A stretch of DNA of 41,532 bases, taken from JBHELG01 sp046263195. Its GTDB lineage: Bacteria > Actinomycetota > Nitriliruptoria > Nitriliruptorales > JAHWKO01. A program made the translations under genes and the position numbers. The stretch covers positions 1 to 41,532 of the forward strand of contig JBHELG010000015.1 of assembly GCA_046263195.1 (NCBI GenBank). The letters run 5' to 3'. Of the stretch, positions 25,105 through 34,300 are shown one piece after another (positions within the stretch are counted from its first letter, which is position 1; every line of letters begins with the position of its first letter). The notes beneath the pieces were generated by a model, which was not told the origin of the DNA, did no database searches, and saw only the letters and a program-made list of their open reading frames with translations.

Positions 25105-25535
25105 TCCTCCCGCGGGGCGCTGTAATTCACCATCCACATGACCCCGAACCTGTCCTGAAGGCTGCCGTAGTAATCCCCCCATGCCTGATCGCCGATGGGC
25201 ATCTCTATCTGCCCACCCGCTGAGAGGGCGTTGAAGATCCGGTCCGCCTCTTCCCTGCTGGTCGGATGGACGGAGATATAGACGTTGTTGCCCCGCACCA
25301 ACTGCTGACCGAGCGACTCGAGGGCGTCGCTGGCCATCAGGATGCTCCCTTGGTCGACCGGGAGGGCGATGTGCATGATCTTGTCTTCATCGTCTGGGGG
25401 GATGCTGACCCCCTCCATGGGGAGGTCCTTGAAGCGGACAAGCGAGGAGAACTCCCCACCGAACACAGACTTGTAGAAGCTGAACGCTTCCTCGGCATCG
25501 CCTGCAAAGTTGAGATAGGTCTGCAGTGTTGTCAT
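25101..25535 (-). CDS. PhnB-like VOC family protein
   Basis: This 144-residue PhnB-type protein opens with LQTYLNFAGDAEEAFSFYKSVFGG, has MHIALPVDQGSILMASDA in the centre and ends with QAWGDYYGSLQDRFGVMWMVNYS. It is the second gene of the VOC operon and overlaps both neighbours by four bases (ATGA at 25535 and GTGA at 25104). It is similar in design to the lone gene at 16240. The substrate is unknown. Confidence 0.88.
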   Translation of the reverse strand: MTTLQTYLNFAGDAEEAFSFYKSVFGGEFSSLVRFKDLPMEGVSIPPDDEDKIMHIALPVDQGSILMASDALESLGQQLVRGNNVYISVHPTSREEADRIFNALSAGGQIEMPIGDQAWGDYYGSLQDRFGVMWMVNYSAPREE

Positions 25536-26440
25536 CCTTCACCTCTGACTTGTACTTCCGAGCCCTGGTAAGCACGCTGAAGTTCTGCGGTGTCGAACTT
25601 CTTCATCTTCAGGAAGGCCTGGGTGACCCGCGCGATCTGTTCTTTCGTGCCCGTGCGGAGCATCTCGTCCATGCTGGCTGGTACGACCTGCCACGAGAGG
25701 CCGTAGCGGTCCTTGAGCCAACCGCACTGTTCGGCCTCGGGAACAGCGGAGAGGTGGTCCCAGTAGTGATCGATCTCCTCCTGGGTGTCGCAGCTGACCA
25801 GGAAGGAGATCGCCTCGTTGAATGCGAAGTCGTGGTCGTGGGCACTGTCCATGGCCGCGAACTCCTGGCCCGCCAGCGTGAAGCCGGAATGCTTGATCGT
25901 CCCCTCGACGTCGGGGTCTTCGTCCGGCTCGTAGCGGAGGACGTGGCCGATCTTGGAGTTGGGGAAGAGTGAGGTGTAGAAGGTGATCGCCTCTTCAGCC
26001 TTCCCGCTGACCGCGCCCACGAACATGAGGGTGGGGGTGATGCGCTGTGCACGCTCACGCTCGCCAGCCTTCATGATCTGCCAGGAGAGTCCGTACTTGT
26101 CTTCCGTCCAGCCGTAGCGCTCGCTGAAGGGGTAGCCGGCGAGAGGCATGAGTGGTGTCCCCCCCTGCGCAAGCCTGTCCCAGAGCGTGTCGACCTCGTC
26201 GACCGTGTCGCAGGAGACGAGGAACGACACGGATGGGTTGAACTGGAACGGTGGGCCGGCGCTTATAGCCGTGAAGGGATGCCCCAGCACTTCGAACGAG
26301 ACGATGTCGGCGTCTCCCGATGGGGTGTCGTAGATCGTGGTCACGTTCGTGATCTTCGAGTTCGGGAACGTGGAGGAGTAGAACTCGGCCGCCTCGACGG
26401 CTTCCCTGTCGAACCAGAGGTGCGGGGTGATCTTGTGCAT
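25532..26440 (-). CDS. Two-domain PhnB-like (3-dmu-9_3-mt) protein
   Basis: The 302-residue product contains two copies of the PhnB-like 3-demethylubiquinone-methyltransferase-type domain. The first runs from about residue 3 (ITPHLWFDREAVEAAEFYSSTFPNS) to WTEDKYGLSWQIM. The second runs from about 134 (ITPTLMFVGAVSGKAEEAITFYTSLFPNS) to WLKDRYGLSWQVV. Internal similarity is obvious, so this is a domain duplication. ATG at 26440 has AAGGAGG five bases upstream, and it is the first gene of the VOC operon. The stop overlaps the next ATG as ATGA. Confidence 0.9.
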   Translation of the reverse strand: MHKITPHLWFDREAVEAAEFYSSTFPNSKITNVTTIYDTPSGDADIVSFEVLGHPFTAISAGPPFQFNPSVSFLVSCDTVDEVDTLWDRLAQGGTPLMPLAGYPFSERYGWTEDKYGLSWQIMKAGERERAQRITPTLMFVGAVSGKAEEAITFYTSLFPNSKIGHVLRYEPDEDPDVEGTIKHSGFTLAGQEFAAMDSAHDHDFAFNEAISFLVSCDTQEEIDHYWDHLSAVPEAEQCGWLKDRYGLSWQVVPASMDEMLRTGTKEQIARVTQAFLKMKKFDTAELQRAYQGSEVQVRGEG

Positions 26441-26611
26441 CTCAGCCTCCTTCCTGACGGATGGCACGCGCTGCATCCTGAGACGACCCGGCCCGACCAG
26501 ACTCATCGGTCGAACGCTGATGCGACGTCACCCGATCCCGCCCGCGATGAGTCACGTCCCGGCCGTTCGTCTCGAGAGTGACGGAGAACAATCGCGCGTG
26601 AGGTCTCGACG

Positions 26612-27025
26612 GTGCGATGTGAGCGGATCGGCCCGGTGCGCTGGTCCTTGAAGGCGGGCGTCGTGACCGTCACGGTGGATGGCCCGCTGGGCTCCGACGA
26701 CACGCCCTCGGTATGCGTCGAGTTGCACGCAGCGCTGTCAGGCTCGGATGTGTGCTCGGTGACCTGTCGTGGTAAGGGCCTGGCCGAGCCGGATCTCGCG
26801 ACGGTCGATCTGCTGGCCCGTCTACGGCTGGCTGCGGGCCGGCTCGGACGTCCGATGCGGGTCGAGGACCCCTCGCCGAGGCTGCAGGAGCTACTCGTAC
26901 TGATCCGTCTCGAGGAAATTCTTCTGCCGAGTGACTCAGGGGTCGAGTCGCGGGGGCAGGCCGAACAGCGGGAAGAGCCGTTGGGTGGCGAGGAAGGCGT
27001 TCAACCCGACGATCCTGTCCGCTGA
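26612..27025 (+). CDS. STAS-domain (anti-sigma antagonist-like) protein
   Basis: This 137-residue protein has an STAS-like pattern: a beta strand (GVVTVTVDGPLGSDD), then CVELHAALSG and an LAEPDLATVDLLARLRLAAGRLG helix. It ends with RPMRVEDPSPRLQELLVLIRLEEILLP. Proteins of this kind in actinobacteria are soluble partners in sigma/anti-sigma switching or ligand-binding folds. The C-terminal 30 residues are antisense to the end of the sigma factor gene: the two coding regions overlap by 90 bases tail to tail. GTG at 26612 has GAGG eight bases upstream. Confidence 0.65.
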   Translation: MRCERIGPVRWSLKAGVVTVTVDGPLGSDDTPSVCVELHAALSGSDVCSVTCRGKGLAEPDLATVDLLARLRLAAGRLGRPMRVEDPSPRLQELLVLIRLEEILLPSDSGVESRGQAEQREEPLGGEEGVQPDDPVR

Positions 27026-27949
27026 AATCTCGATGACCTGCAACGACCAAGGTTCGAAGCCGCCGGTGGCCGCGGGACGGTACTGCCCGAATGCGGGCGA
27101 CCCGTTGGAAGCCGTCGCTACGAGTCGCGATCCGCGGCAACCGATGCCGGTCCCCAGGTACCAGTCGCGAACGTCGTCGTGGCCACGCAGCCACAGCCCG
27201 TAGGGCGGCATCGACTGCACCACGTCCTCGTGGAGCAGCGCGGTGAGCGCGTCGAGGTCGTAGCGTTCGAACGCGTCGACGTAGCGGGCCAACAGGTCCT
27301 GCTGTGCCTCGTCGAGGGGCTGGAACGTGTCCGTTTCGGCGACGTCGAGCGTCGCTAGGGCCGCCCGGGCGCGTTGCAGCGCACTGTTGACGGATGCGAC
27401 CGACGACTGCAGTAGCTCGGCGACCTCGGCCGCCTGCCAGCGCAGTACGTCGCGAAGGATCAGCACCGCACGTTGCCGGGCGGGAAGGTGCTGCAGCGCC
27501 GCGACAAACGCGAGGCGGACGCTGTCACGCTGGACCACCAGCTCGCCAGGATCTCCGACGGGGGGGACGACGCGGGCGTCGGGGATGGGCTCGATCCAGA
27601 CGGTCTCGGGCAGCGGAGCCGGGAGCGTGGCCGATGCCGGAGAGGCGGGTCCGAGCTCCATAGGGTGCGCCCGCCGCTGGCGACTGCGCAGGGCGTCGAT
27701 GCAGACGTGGGTCGCGATCTGGTACAGCCAGGTACGCAGCGACGAGCGTCCCTCGAAGCGGTCTGCCCCCCGCCAGGCCCGCACCATCGTCTCCTGAACC
27801 GCGTCCTCGGCGTCGAAGGGCGACCCGAGCATCCGGTAGCAGTAGCCGGTCAGCTCGCCCCGGTAGGCCTCCAGCTCCGCACCCTCGGAGCCGTCGTTCA
27901 GCAGGCCAGCACCGGTCGGGGACTCGGTGAACGCCGCTACATCTCTCAT
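26936..27949 (-). CDS. ECF sigma factor, SigG-like, with SnoaL-type C-terminal domain
   Basis: This is an RNA polymerase sigma factor of about 337 residues. Region 2 (YRGELTGYCYRMLGSPFDAEDAVQETMVRAWR, then SSLRTWLYQIATHVCIDALR) is near the N-terminus. Region 4 (LPARQRAVLILRDVLRWQAAEVAELL, then SVASVNSALQRAR) is in the middle, and an NTF2/SnoaL-like domain (LLARYVDAFERYDLDALTALLHEDV) forms the C-terminus. This layout is that of mycobacterial SigG and related extended ECF factors, in which the C-terminal domain often modulates activity in place of a classic anti-sigma. ATG at 27949 is preferred over GTG at 27973. No anti-sigma gene is adjacent. Its tail overlaps the STAS gene. Confidence 0.92.
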   Translation of the reverse strand: MRDVAAFTESPTGAGLLNDGSEGAELEAYRGELTGYCYRMLGSPFDAEDAVQETMVRAWRGADRFEGRSSLRTWLYQIATHVCIDALRSRQRRAHPMELGPASPASATLPAPLPETVWIEPIPDARVVPPVGDPGELVVQRDSVRLAFVAALQHLPARQRAVLILRDVLRWQAAEVAELLQSSVASVNSALQRARAALATLDVAETDTFQPLDEAQQDLLARYVDAFERYDLDALTALLHEDVVQSMPPYGLWLRGHDDVRDWYLGTGIGCRGSRLVATASNGSPAFGQYRPAATGGFEPWSLQVIEISADRIVGLNAFLATQRLFPLFGLPPRLDP

Positions 27950-28049
27950 CGTGTGCCGACCCCCAGATTTCACGATCGAGCATTACTCAGGACCGGCATG
28001 TTAGGGCGACGGGGAGACGGTGACATGGGGCGCTGTCTGCCGCGTGCGG

Positions 28050-28784
28050 TTACAGGTCCATGTCCGCGAGCAACGCCTGGAGCGTGGCGGCTACGGCGTC
28101 GGGCTCGGTGAGCATCGCCAGGTGATGTTCGTCGAGTTGCGTGACGAGCCAGCCGCGGTCCGCTGCCTGGCGGGCGACCTCCCGGTAGGGGCCGCTGAGC
28201 AGGACGTAGGCGCACGTGGTTTCGTCGGCCCAACTCGGCCGTCCTGGGAAGGGTTCTTTGAACAGTGCAAGAGGCACTGGCTGCAGCTGGGCGAGGAAGC
28301 GACGTGCGAGCCGGAGATCAGGCAGCATGCCCGCAACCACATCGTCGGGGAACCACTGGTGCCAGGGCGGGAGGCGCCCTACGACGGCGAGGTCCTGCAG
28401 CTGCCGGGCGAGCTGAGGGGGGGCGTTGTCCCACCAGCTGGCACCGGGGGTGGGGAGGTGGGAGTCGACCAGCACGGCGCCGATGACTGGTCGCGAGAGT
28501 TCTTCCATCACCGCCGGTATCAGCATCCCAGCCATGCTGTGGCCGACCAGCACAGCCGGCGCATCTCGGCCAGCGCTGTCAATGGCGTCGGCAGCCGCTG
28601 ACGCGAGTCGAGGTAGATAGGGCGGATCAGTCGGGGTGACTAGGTTGAGGTCGGGTACCACCACCGTCCGCCCCTGGGCGTTGAGTAGCTCGGCGACCGC
28701 CTCCCAGACCAGCGGAGCCAGCAGCGGACTGTGCAGCAGCGCGACCACCGACGGGCTGGCGCGGCGATGGTGCCGCCTCGTCAC
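28050..28784 (-). CDS. Alpha/beta hydrolase
   Basis: This 244-residue alpha/beta hydrolase has the nucleophile elbow GHSMAGM, the strand VVALLHSPLLAPLVWEAVAELL at the N-terminus with its oxyanion region, and a C-terminal catalytic His in QLDEHHLAML. There is no signal peptide. It may hydrolyse small esters, but the substrate is not visible. The gene follows the deazaflavin oxidoreductase by 20 bases and is the last gene of the ArsR operon. Confidence 0.85.
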   Translation of the reverse strand: MTRRHHRRASPSVVALLHSPLLAPLVWEAVAELLNAQGRTVVVPDLNLVTPTDPPYLPRLASAAADAIDSAGRDAPAVLVGHSMAGMLIPAVMEELSRPVIGAVLVDSHLPTPGASWWDNAPPQLARQLQDLAVVGRLPPWHQWFPDDVVAGMLPDLRLARRFLAQLQPVPLALFKEPFPGRPSWADETTCAYVLLSGPYREVARQAADRGWLVTQLDEHHLAMLTEPDAVAATLQALLADMDL

Positions 28785-28804
28785 GCGCTCACCCGTCGAT
28801 CGAA

Positions 28805-29236
28805 TTACCGGCCGTCGTGCCGGTGAACGCCGTCAGCCACCCCGCCACCCTCGTGAGGCGGACCCACTTCCAGGTGCACCGCCTCACTCACCCCGATCCC
28901 TCGCAGGAGGCCCCGGATCGCGGTCGGTATGGCCGGGGCGTCCTCGAGGGGGAGGATCTGCGGGTCAGCCAGGTCCACGGGCCGGCCGCGATGAATGAGT
29001 CGACAGCCGTCCGTGGCGAGCACGTTCTTGAGCCAGTCGACGTCCCGTCCATAGGTGAGAGCGACCACGAAGCCATCCCGCTGCGGGAACGCGTTCACGG
29101 GCGTGCGGTAGAGGCGGCCAGTGTGGCGACCTCGGTGGAGGACGACGCCGAAGTAGGGGAGCCGGCCGGCCAGAGGCCGAAGCGCGGGATTGGTCACACG
29201 ACGGTTGAGACGGGCCAGCGAGTCGGGAAGAGGCAC
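28805..29236 (-). CDS. Deazaflavin (F420)-dependent nitroreductase-family protein (DDN-like)
   Basis: This 143-residue protein resembles the mycobacterial deazaflavin-dependent nitroreductase family. Landmarks are NRRVTNPALRPLAGRLPYFGVVLHRGRHTGRLYRTPVNAF, then FVVALTYGRDVDWLKNVLATDGCRLIHRGRP, the F420-binding pattern. The known role in mycobacteria is F420H2-dependent reduction, including activation of nitroimidazoles; the natural substrate here is unknown. GTG at 29236 gives a start like that of homologues. It lies 62 bases downstream of the SRPBCC gene. Confidence 0.88.
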   Translation of the reverse strand: MPLPDSLARLNRRVTNPALRPLAGRLPYFGVVLHRGRHTGRLYRTPVNAFPQRDGFVVALTYGRDVDWLKNVLATDGCRLIHRGRPVDLADPQILPLEDAPAIPTAIRGLLRGIGVSEAVHLEVGPPHEGGGVADGVHRHDGR

Positions 29237-29298
29237 CCCATCACCGTACTCCACTCCTGCAGCACGCGAGATTTGCCTCCTTGTCGAGCCGTTGCCGT

Positions 29299-29832
29299 CT
29301 ATCTGCCGGCAACGGCAGCCATGTGGTCTACCAACTGGTCCACAGCGGTGCTCCAGCCGCTCGAGAAGCCCATTTCGTCGTGGATGGCGGCGACTTCCCT
29401 GGTGGCATGGATTGCTCGCACCGAGTAGCGCGTGCTGTCGCCGACGGGTTCGAAGGTGAGCTCGGCCGTGAAGCGCAGCTCGGTGCCGGCCCTCGGTGCG
29501 CCGACGGGGTCCGGCAGCGGCCGGTAGCCGGGCCCGAGGGCAGTGGTCCAGACGAGGCGGTGGGGTGACTCGATCTCGAGGTAGCAGCCGACGTTGGGGT
29601 ACAGCGTGCCTTCGGGGTCGCGCATCACGGTGCGGAAGATGCCGCCCGGCCGGAGGTCGATCTCGCACTCGACGGTTTCGATCGGCTTGGGAGCGAACCA
29701 CGGCTTGAGGTGCTCGGGTGTGGTCCAGGCTTTCCACACCAGGTCGACGGGGACGTCGACGAGGCGTTCGAGGAACAGGTCGAGTTCCGGGTCCTCCCTG
29801 AAGGACGGCGATGACGATGGTGCCGGGGTCAC
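29299..29832 (-). CDS. SRPBCC/AHSA1-type protein
   Basis: This 177-residue AHSA1-like SRPBCC protein has the typical LFLERLVDVPVDLVWKAWTTPEHLKPWFAPKP start. YEDWTGE-like patterns are replaced by CEIDLRPGGIFRTVMRDPEG, and HDEMGFSSGWSTAVDQLVDHM closes the fold. The GTG start overlaps the ArsR stop as GTGA. Pairs of ArsR regulator and AHSA1 protein are common in actinobacteria; the ligand is unknown. Confidence 0.88.
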   Translation of the reverse strand: MTPAPSSSPSFREDPELDLFLERLVDVPVDLVWKAWTTPEHLKPWFAPKPIETVECEIDLRPGGIFRTVMRDPEGTLYPNVGCYLEIESPHRLVWTTALGPGYRPLPDPVGAPRAGTELRFTAELTFEPVGDSTRYSVRAIHATREVAAIHDEMGFSSGWSTAVDQLVDHMAAVAGR

Positions 29833-30185
29833 GAGTTCTCCTTCCGCATCTCCAGCAGGTGTTCGTCGAGCTGGTCGAGTCGCCGTTCCCAAAGGTCACG
29901 TTGTTCGGACAGCCAGCTCTCGGCCGCCCCCAGCGGGGCAGGTGTGAGCCAGTACGTCCGGACCCGCCCCTCCTTGCGTGATGCCACCAACCCGCTGTCC
30001 TCGAGCACTCGGAGGTGCTGCACGAACGACGGCAACGCCATGCCGAAGTCACCGGCGAGATCGGTGGTGGCCGCGGACCCGCGCCCGAGTCGTTCGATGA
30101 CGGCACGACGAGTGGGATCGGCCAATGCCTTGAAGACCTTTCCGACGTCGGGCTCGCGACGAAGCACCCCAGATCGGTTAGTCAT
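29829..30185 (-). CDS. ArsR-family transcriptional regulator
   Basis: This 118-residue winged helix regulator starts KVFKALADPTRRAVIERLGRG and continues with TTDLAGDFGMALPSFVQHLRVLEDSGLVASRKEGRVRTYWL, the ArsR HTH and wing. No cysteine metal-sensing motif is present, so it is probably not a classic metal sensor. It heads the operon ArsR-SRPBCC-DDN-alpha/beta hydrolase. A promoter and inverted repeat overlap its start (separate entry), which suggests autoregulation and a leaderless transcript. Confidence 0.9.
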   Translation of the reverse strand: MTNRSGVLRREPDVGKVFKALADPTRRAVIERLGRGSAATTDLAGDFGMALPSFVQHLRVLEDSGLVASRKEGRVRTYWLTPAPLGAAESWLSEQRDLWERRLDQLDEHLLEMRKENS

Positions 30186-30221
30186 ATACCTGACTATAGG
30201 CCCTCAAGAAGCTGAGGTAAA
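30178..30221 (-). promoter_or_regulatory. Promoter and operator of the ArsR operon (probably leaderless)
   Basis: On the minus strand TTTACC (30221-30216) and TATAGT (30198-30193), 17 bases apart, look like -35 and -10 boxes. The start codon at 30185 lies seven bases after the -10, so transcription should begin at or near the A of the ATG. The inverted repeat TAGTCA-N6-TGACTA at 30179-30196 overlaps both the -10 and the start codon, as expected for an ArsR autoregulatory operator. Confidence 0.6.
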
Positions 30222-30423
30222 GACCTAACCATCTCATGGGCGAGCGGGACGGTTTGCACGTGGTGGCGACGGCACGGAAGGGCCTTCCCGAGGTTGGGCA
30301 GGGGAGGAAGCCCCCGCTCGATTGTTGGCTGATAGTTGCCCCGCTGTGACGCTCTCGTTACTCGGTGCCATCACTGTTCGAGTGCTGCACCCGCACTCGA
30401 CCCCTGATCGGACAGGTGGAACC

Positions 30424-31173
30424 ATGAGAGGGAAACACTTGCTGGTGGCCTTGTTACTGGCGCTGACCCCTGGGGCGGCGTTTGCCTCGGAAGCTTCTCC
30501 CCAGGAGGAGACGAAGGTCGTCATCTGTCATGCGACCGACTCTGAGCAGTACCCCTACCGCCGCCTCACGGTCCCAGCGTCCGAGGTGGACGGCGAGGGG
30601 CAGAACGATCACACCCGTCATACTGGTCCCGTCTTCAAGGCTGGGATGAAGAAGGCCGGCACGAGGTGGGGTGACATCATTCCGCCGGGTGAATGGGGTC
30701 CGGGCCTCAACTGGACGAATGACGGTGTCGTTATCCATAGCCAGCACTGCGTAGTCCGTGGGCAGCCCAAACACGATCAGGGTCTGGTGAAGCTCTGCCG
30801 CGTCATCCACGACCAGAACGGGGACCGGACCGACATCCATCTGGTCGAGAAGGCGGACAAGGCCGCGCTGGAGGAGCTCGAGGAGGCCGGCTACGTCCAG
30901 TACCCGTACACGGGCGCACTGCCTGAGGTCTGCATCCCGGTGCCGCCGAGCACTCCCCCGGCGCCTCCTGCCAAGGTGCACGAGCACAAGCCGAAGGCGC
31001 ATCACCATCACAACAGGCCTCAGAAAACTGAGACTCCTGACGACGAGGAGCGGCTAGCTGCGCCTGGTGAGCTTCCCCTGACGGGTCCGCCCGCGTGGCT
31101 TCCCTTCGCCGGGGGCGGGCTGATGCTCGCCGGTGGAGCGCTTCTTCTCGCTCGCAGGAAGTGGTTCGCCTGA
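30424..31173 (+). CDS. Secreted LPLTG cell-wall-anchored protein with His-rich linker
   Basis: This 249-residue surface protein starts with a signal peptide (residues 1-22). The extracellular domain with VVICHATDSEQYPYRRLTV and NDHTRHTGPVFKAG resembles a domain often seen in actinobacterial secreted proteins with conserved Cys (here C35, C109, C125, C170). A Pro-rich linker holding HEHKPKAHHHHN (residues 186-197) follows. A sortase signal, LPLTG at 217-221, a hydrophobic helix at 226-243 and RRK close the protein. LPLTG differs from the canonical LPxTG only in being a specific case of it. No sortase gene is in the window. The His cluster may bind metal, which is inferred. The ATG has an AGGTGGAA site upstream. 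Confidence 0.82.
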   Translation: MRGKHLLVALLLALTPGAAFASEASPQEETKVVICHATDSEQYPYRRLTVPASEVDGEGQNDHTRHTGPVFKAGMKKAGTRWGDIIPPGEWGPGLNWTNDGVVIHSQHCVVRGQPKHDQGLVKLCRVIHDQNGDRTDIHLVEKADKAALEELEEAGYVQYPYTGALPEVCIPVPPSTPPAPPAKVHEHKPKAHHHHNRPQKTETPDDEERLAAPGELPLTGPPAWLPFAGGGLMLAGGALLLARRKWFA

Positions 31174-31239
31174 CGACTCGTCTTGCCGCGGGCGCAGGAG
31201 CGAGCGATCGACCGCCCTGATCGTCGCGAGACGCACGGT

Positions 31240-31264
31240 CCGGGGCCCCTGTCTGGGGTCCCGG
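31240..31264 (+). terminator. Strong GC-rich hairpin after the LPLTG gene
   Basis: CCGGGGCCCC and GGGGTCCCGG form a 10-bp stem (one G-T pair) around a 5-base loop, about 70 bases after the LPLTG stop. There is no T-run, which is common for actinobacterial terminators. Confidence 0.5.
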
Positions 31265-31353
31265 GCTTCGCGTGATGTCCAGCCGCCCACCGCAACAGTC
31301 CGCCGTGACGGGACTAAGGTCGATGAGCCTGACGGGGCTGAGCGGAGAGGAGC

Positions 31354-34300
31354 GTGCCAGAGACCTGCCCCCACTGCGCCGGCTCGCTACCCGCCGGAGC
31401 GCGCTGGTGCGCCAGCTGCGGAAGGTCGGTCACGCCGCAGTCTGATGGGGTGTCCGCCCCCCGCCTCGCCGGCGAACGTCGCCCCGTGACAGCCCTGTTC
31501 GCCGACATCGTCGACTCGACCAGCCTTGCGGCCCGCTCGGATCCAGAGGACTGGGCCCACACGGTCAACCGCATCTTCCAGCTCATGTCACAGGCCGTCT
31601 CCCGCTACGGGGGCACGGTGGCGCAGCTGGCGGGCGACGGGCTGCTCGCCATCTTCGGGGCGCCGCTGGCACACGAGGACGACCCCGAGCGGGCGGTGCG
31701 GGCGGGATTGGACATGGTCGCCGCCATCGAGGCCGCCGCCGACGAACTGCTGCCGGACACAAAGAGCGATCTGAGGATCCGGGTGGGTATCAGCACGGGA
31801 CCGGTGGTCGTCGGCACGGTGGGGGGCGAGCTGCACTCGGAGTACACGGCGCTGGGGGACGCGGTGAACGTGGCTGCCCGTATGCAGACGGCGGCGCGGC
31901 CCGGCAGGGTCCTCGCGACGGACGAGACCATTCGCCACGTCGCTGGCGTGGTCGAAGCGGACGATCTGGGCCTGCTGACGGTGAAGGGCAAGGAGGAGGC
32001 GGTCCACGCCTACGAGGTGGTGGGCGTGCGCCCCGGCGTCGTGCCGGTTCGGGGAGGTTTCGATGCGCCGCTCGTGGGCCGAACGGCGGAGATCGACCGT
32101 CTGGAGCAGGCATTCGCTGCCGTGCTGGCTGGTCGGGGTCGTACCGCTCTCGTGCTGGGTGAGCCGGGTATAGGCAAGAGCCGGCTCGTGCGGGAGTTGC
32201 AGGTGCGCGCCTCGGAGTTGGGTGGCGTGCGGTGGGGTCAGGGGCGGTGTCTCTCGTTCGGGGGCAACCTCGCCTACCACCTGGTGGTCGATCTCGTTCG
32301 GAGCCTGGTGGGGATCCCCGCCGGGGAACAGGACGCCACAGCTCGTGGCGTGCTCGACGACGTGGTCGACGACCTGCCCCGCGAGCAAGTACCGGAAAAC
32401 GCCGTTCTCGCCCACCTGCTCGGTCTGCCCCTGTCGGATGCGGAGCGTCAACGGCTGGAGGCCCTCGAACCGGCCGCGGTGCAGGCGCGCTACCTCGCCG
32501 CTTTGCGCCAGCTGGTGGCTGGGCTTTCCGCCTCGGAGCCGCTCGTGTTGGTCTGCGAAGACGTCCACTGGGCGGACGCCGCGTCGGTGGACCTCCTTGC
32601 GCGACTCGTGCCGGTGGTCGACGAAACGCCGCTCCTGCTGATCCTGACGGGGCGGCCCGAGCGGGACGTCCCTGGGTGGCGGCTGGTGGGCGAGGTGCGC
32701 ACACGCTTCGGGGAGGCCCTGGTCGAACTGGTCCTGGCCCCGCTTCCGGAGCAGGCAGCCCGACAGCTGGCGGACACGCTGGCGGTGCATCACCCGCTGG
32801 CCCCTCGGCTGGGCCATCTCGTGGTCTCGAAGGCGGAGGGCAACCCACTCTTCGTCGAGGAGCTGATGCGCACGCTGCTCGACCGCCTCCCCGAGCAGGC
32901 GAACGTCGCCGTGGACGAAGCCACCCTGGCCGAGATCCCCGACAACCTCCACGGTCTGCTGCTGGCCCGCATCGACCGCCTGTCTGAAGCTGCTCGACGG
33001 CTGCTGCGGATGGCTGCGGTGATCGGACGCGAGTTCCCGGCTGGCCTGCTCGACGAAGTGGCCGCGCAGGACACCGAAGCGCAAGCGGTCGCTCTGCAGT
33101 TGGGACAGCTGGAGGCCGTGGGGCTGCTGCGGCTCATGACCGTCCGGCCCGAGCTCGTGTACGCCTTCCGGCACGCTCTCATACAGGAGGCCGCCTACAG
33201 CTCGCTGCTCAGAAGCGAGCGGCGGCGTCTGCACGGCGTGGTGGGTGAAACGCTGGAGCAGCTGCATGCGCAAGGCAGAGCCGAGTTGGCCGCTCAGCTC
33301 GCACACCATTTCGAGCAGGCAGGGCGAACCGACCGCGCCGCCCGTTACCAACTCGAGGCCGGGGAACGTGCGTTGCGCCGCTTCGCGAACCGGGAAGCCC
33401 GCGAGTTTCTGGAGAAGGCCGCCGCGCACGCCGCTGAGGCCGGGGACGATGAGGAGAGTGTCCGATTTCGGCTCGCCACCCTGCTGGCCCTGGGTGAGGC
33501 GCGCAGAGCCGGCGGCGACCTCCCTCTGGCGAAGGCCACCTTCGAGGAGGCTGCCGGCCTCGCCCGAGACCTTCCAGACCCGGGGGGACTGGCTCGGGCC
33601 GCGCTGGGCTTCGGGAGGGCGTCCGACATCTGGGGGGTCGACGACACGCTGCGAGGCCTTCTCGAGGCAGCCCTGTTCCAGTTGGCTGAGCAGCCGAGCC
33701 CACTGCGGGCGCGGGTGACGGCTCGGCTCGCCCAAGCGCTCTTCTACGACCCCGACAGCGATCGGCGGCGGGAGTTGATCGAAGCGGCCGTCCAGGAGGC
33801 TCATCGGTTCGACGATGAGGCGACGCTCGCCGAGGTGCTCAGCGCCCGCCACGCCCTCGGTGGCCCCGACGACCTCGACCAGCGGCTCGAAGACGCCACC
33901 CTGGTCGTCGACATCGCCCAGCGCCTCGGCGACTGGGACCTCGAGTTGCGCGGTCGGGGCTGGCAACTGGTCGACCTGCTCGCCAGCTGTCAGGTCGAGG
34001 CCGCATGGCGGGAGATGGAACGCCACGCACAGCTGGCGCGCCGGCTCGCAGACCCGCTCCAATTGCGGGACGCGGCCGCCTGGCAGGCTATGAGAGCCGC
34101 GCTCGCCGGCCGCTTCGGTGAGGCGGAGTCGCTCGTCGAGGAGGCCTATCGGCTGGGGCACGAGGCAGGCGATCGCGCCGCGGAGTTCATCCGGTTGCGC
34201 CAGCGCTGGATGATCATCTACGCCTTGCGGGGCCGTCGCGATGCGCTCGACGCGATCGTCGACCACTTTCGACAGGGGGGACCGTCGTCACAGATGGCGC

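Noticed and set aside
28805..30106. 433-codon reading of the minus-strand frame upstream of the DDN gene.
   Set aside because: Only the last 143 codons resemble a protein family. The upstream part overlaps the SRPBCC and ArsR genes in another frame and is Arg/Pro-rich.
31588..34266. 892-codon open frame antisense to the large cyclase/ATPase gene.
   Set aside because: It is a mirror of the codon bias in a GC-rich gene. The sense frame has clear domains, and the antisense product is Gln/His/Arg-rich without any recognisable fold.
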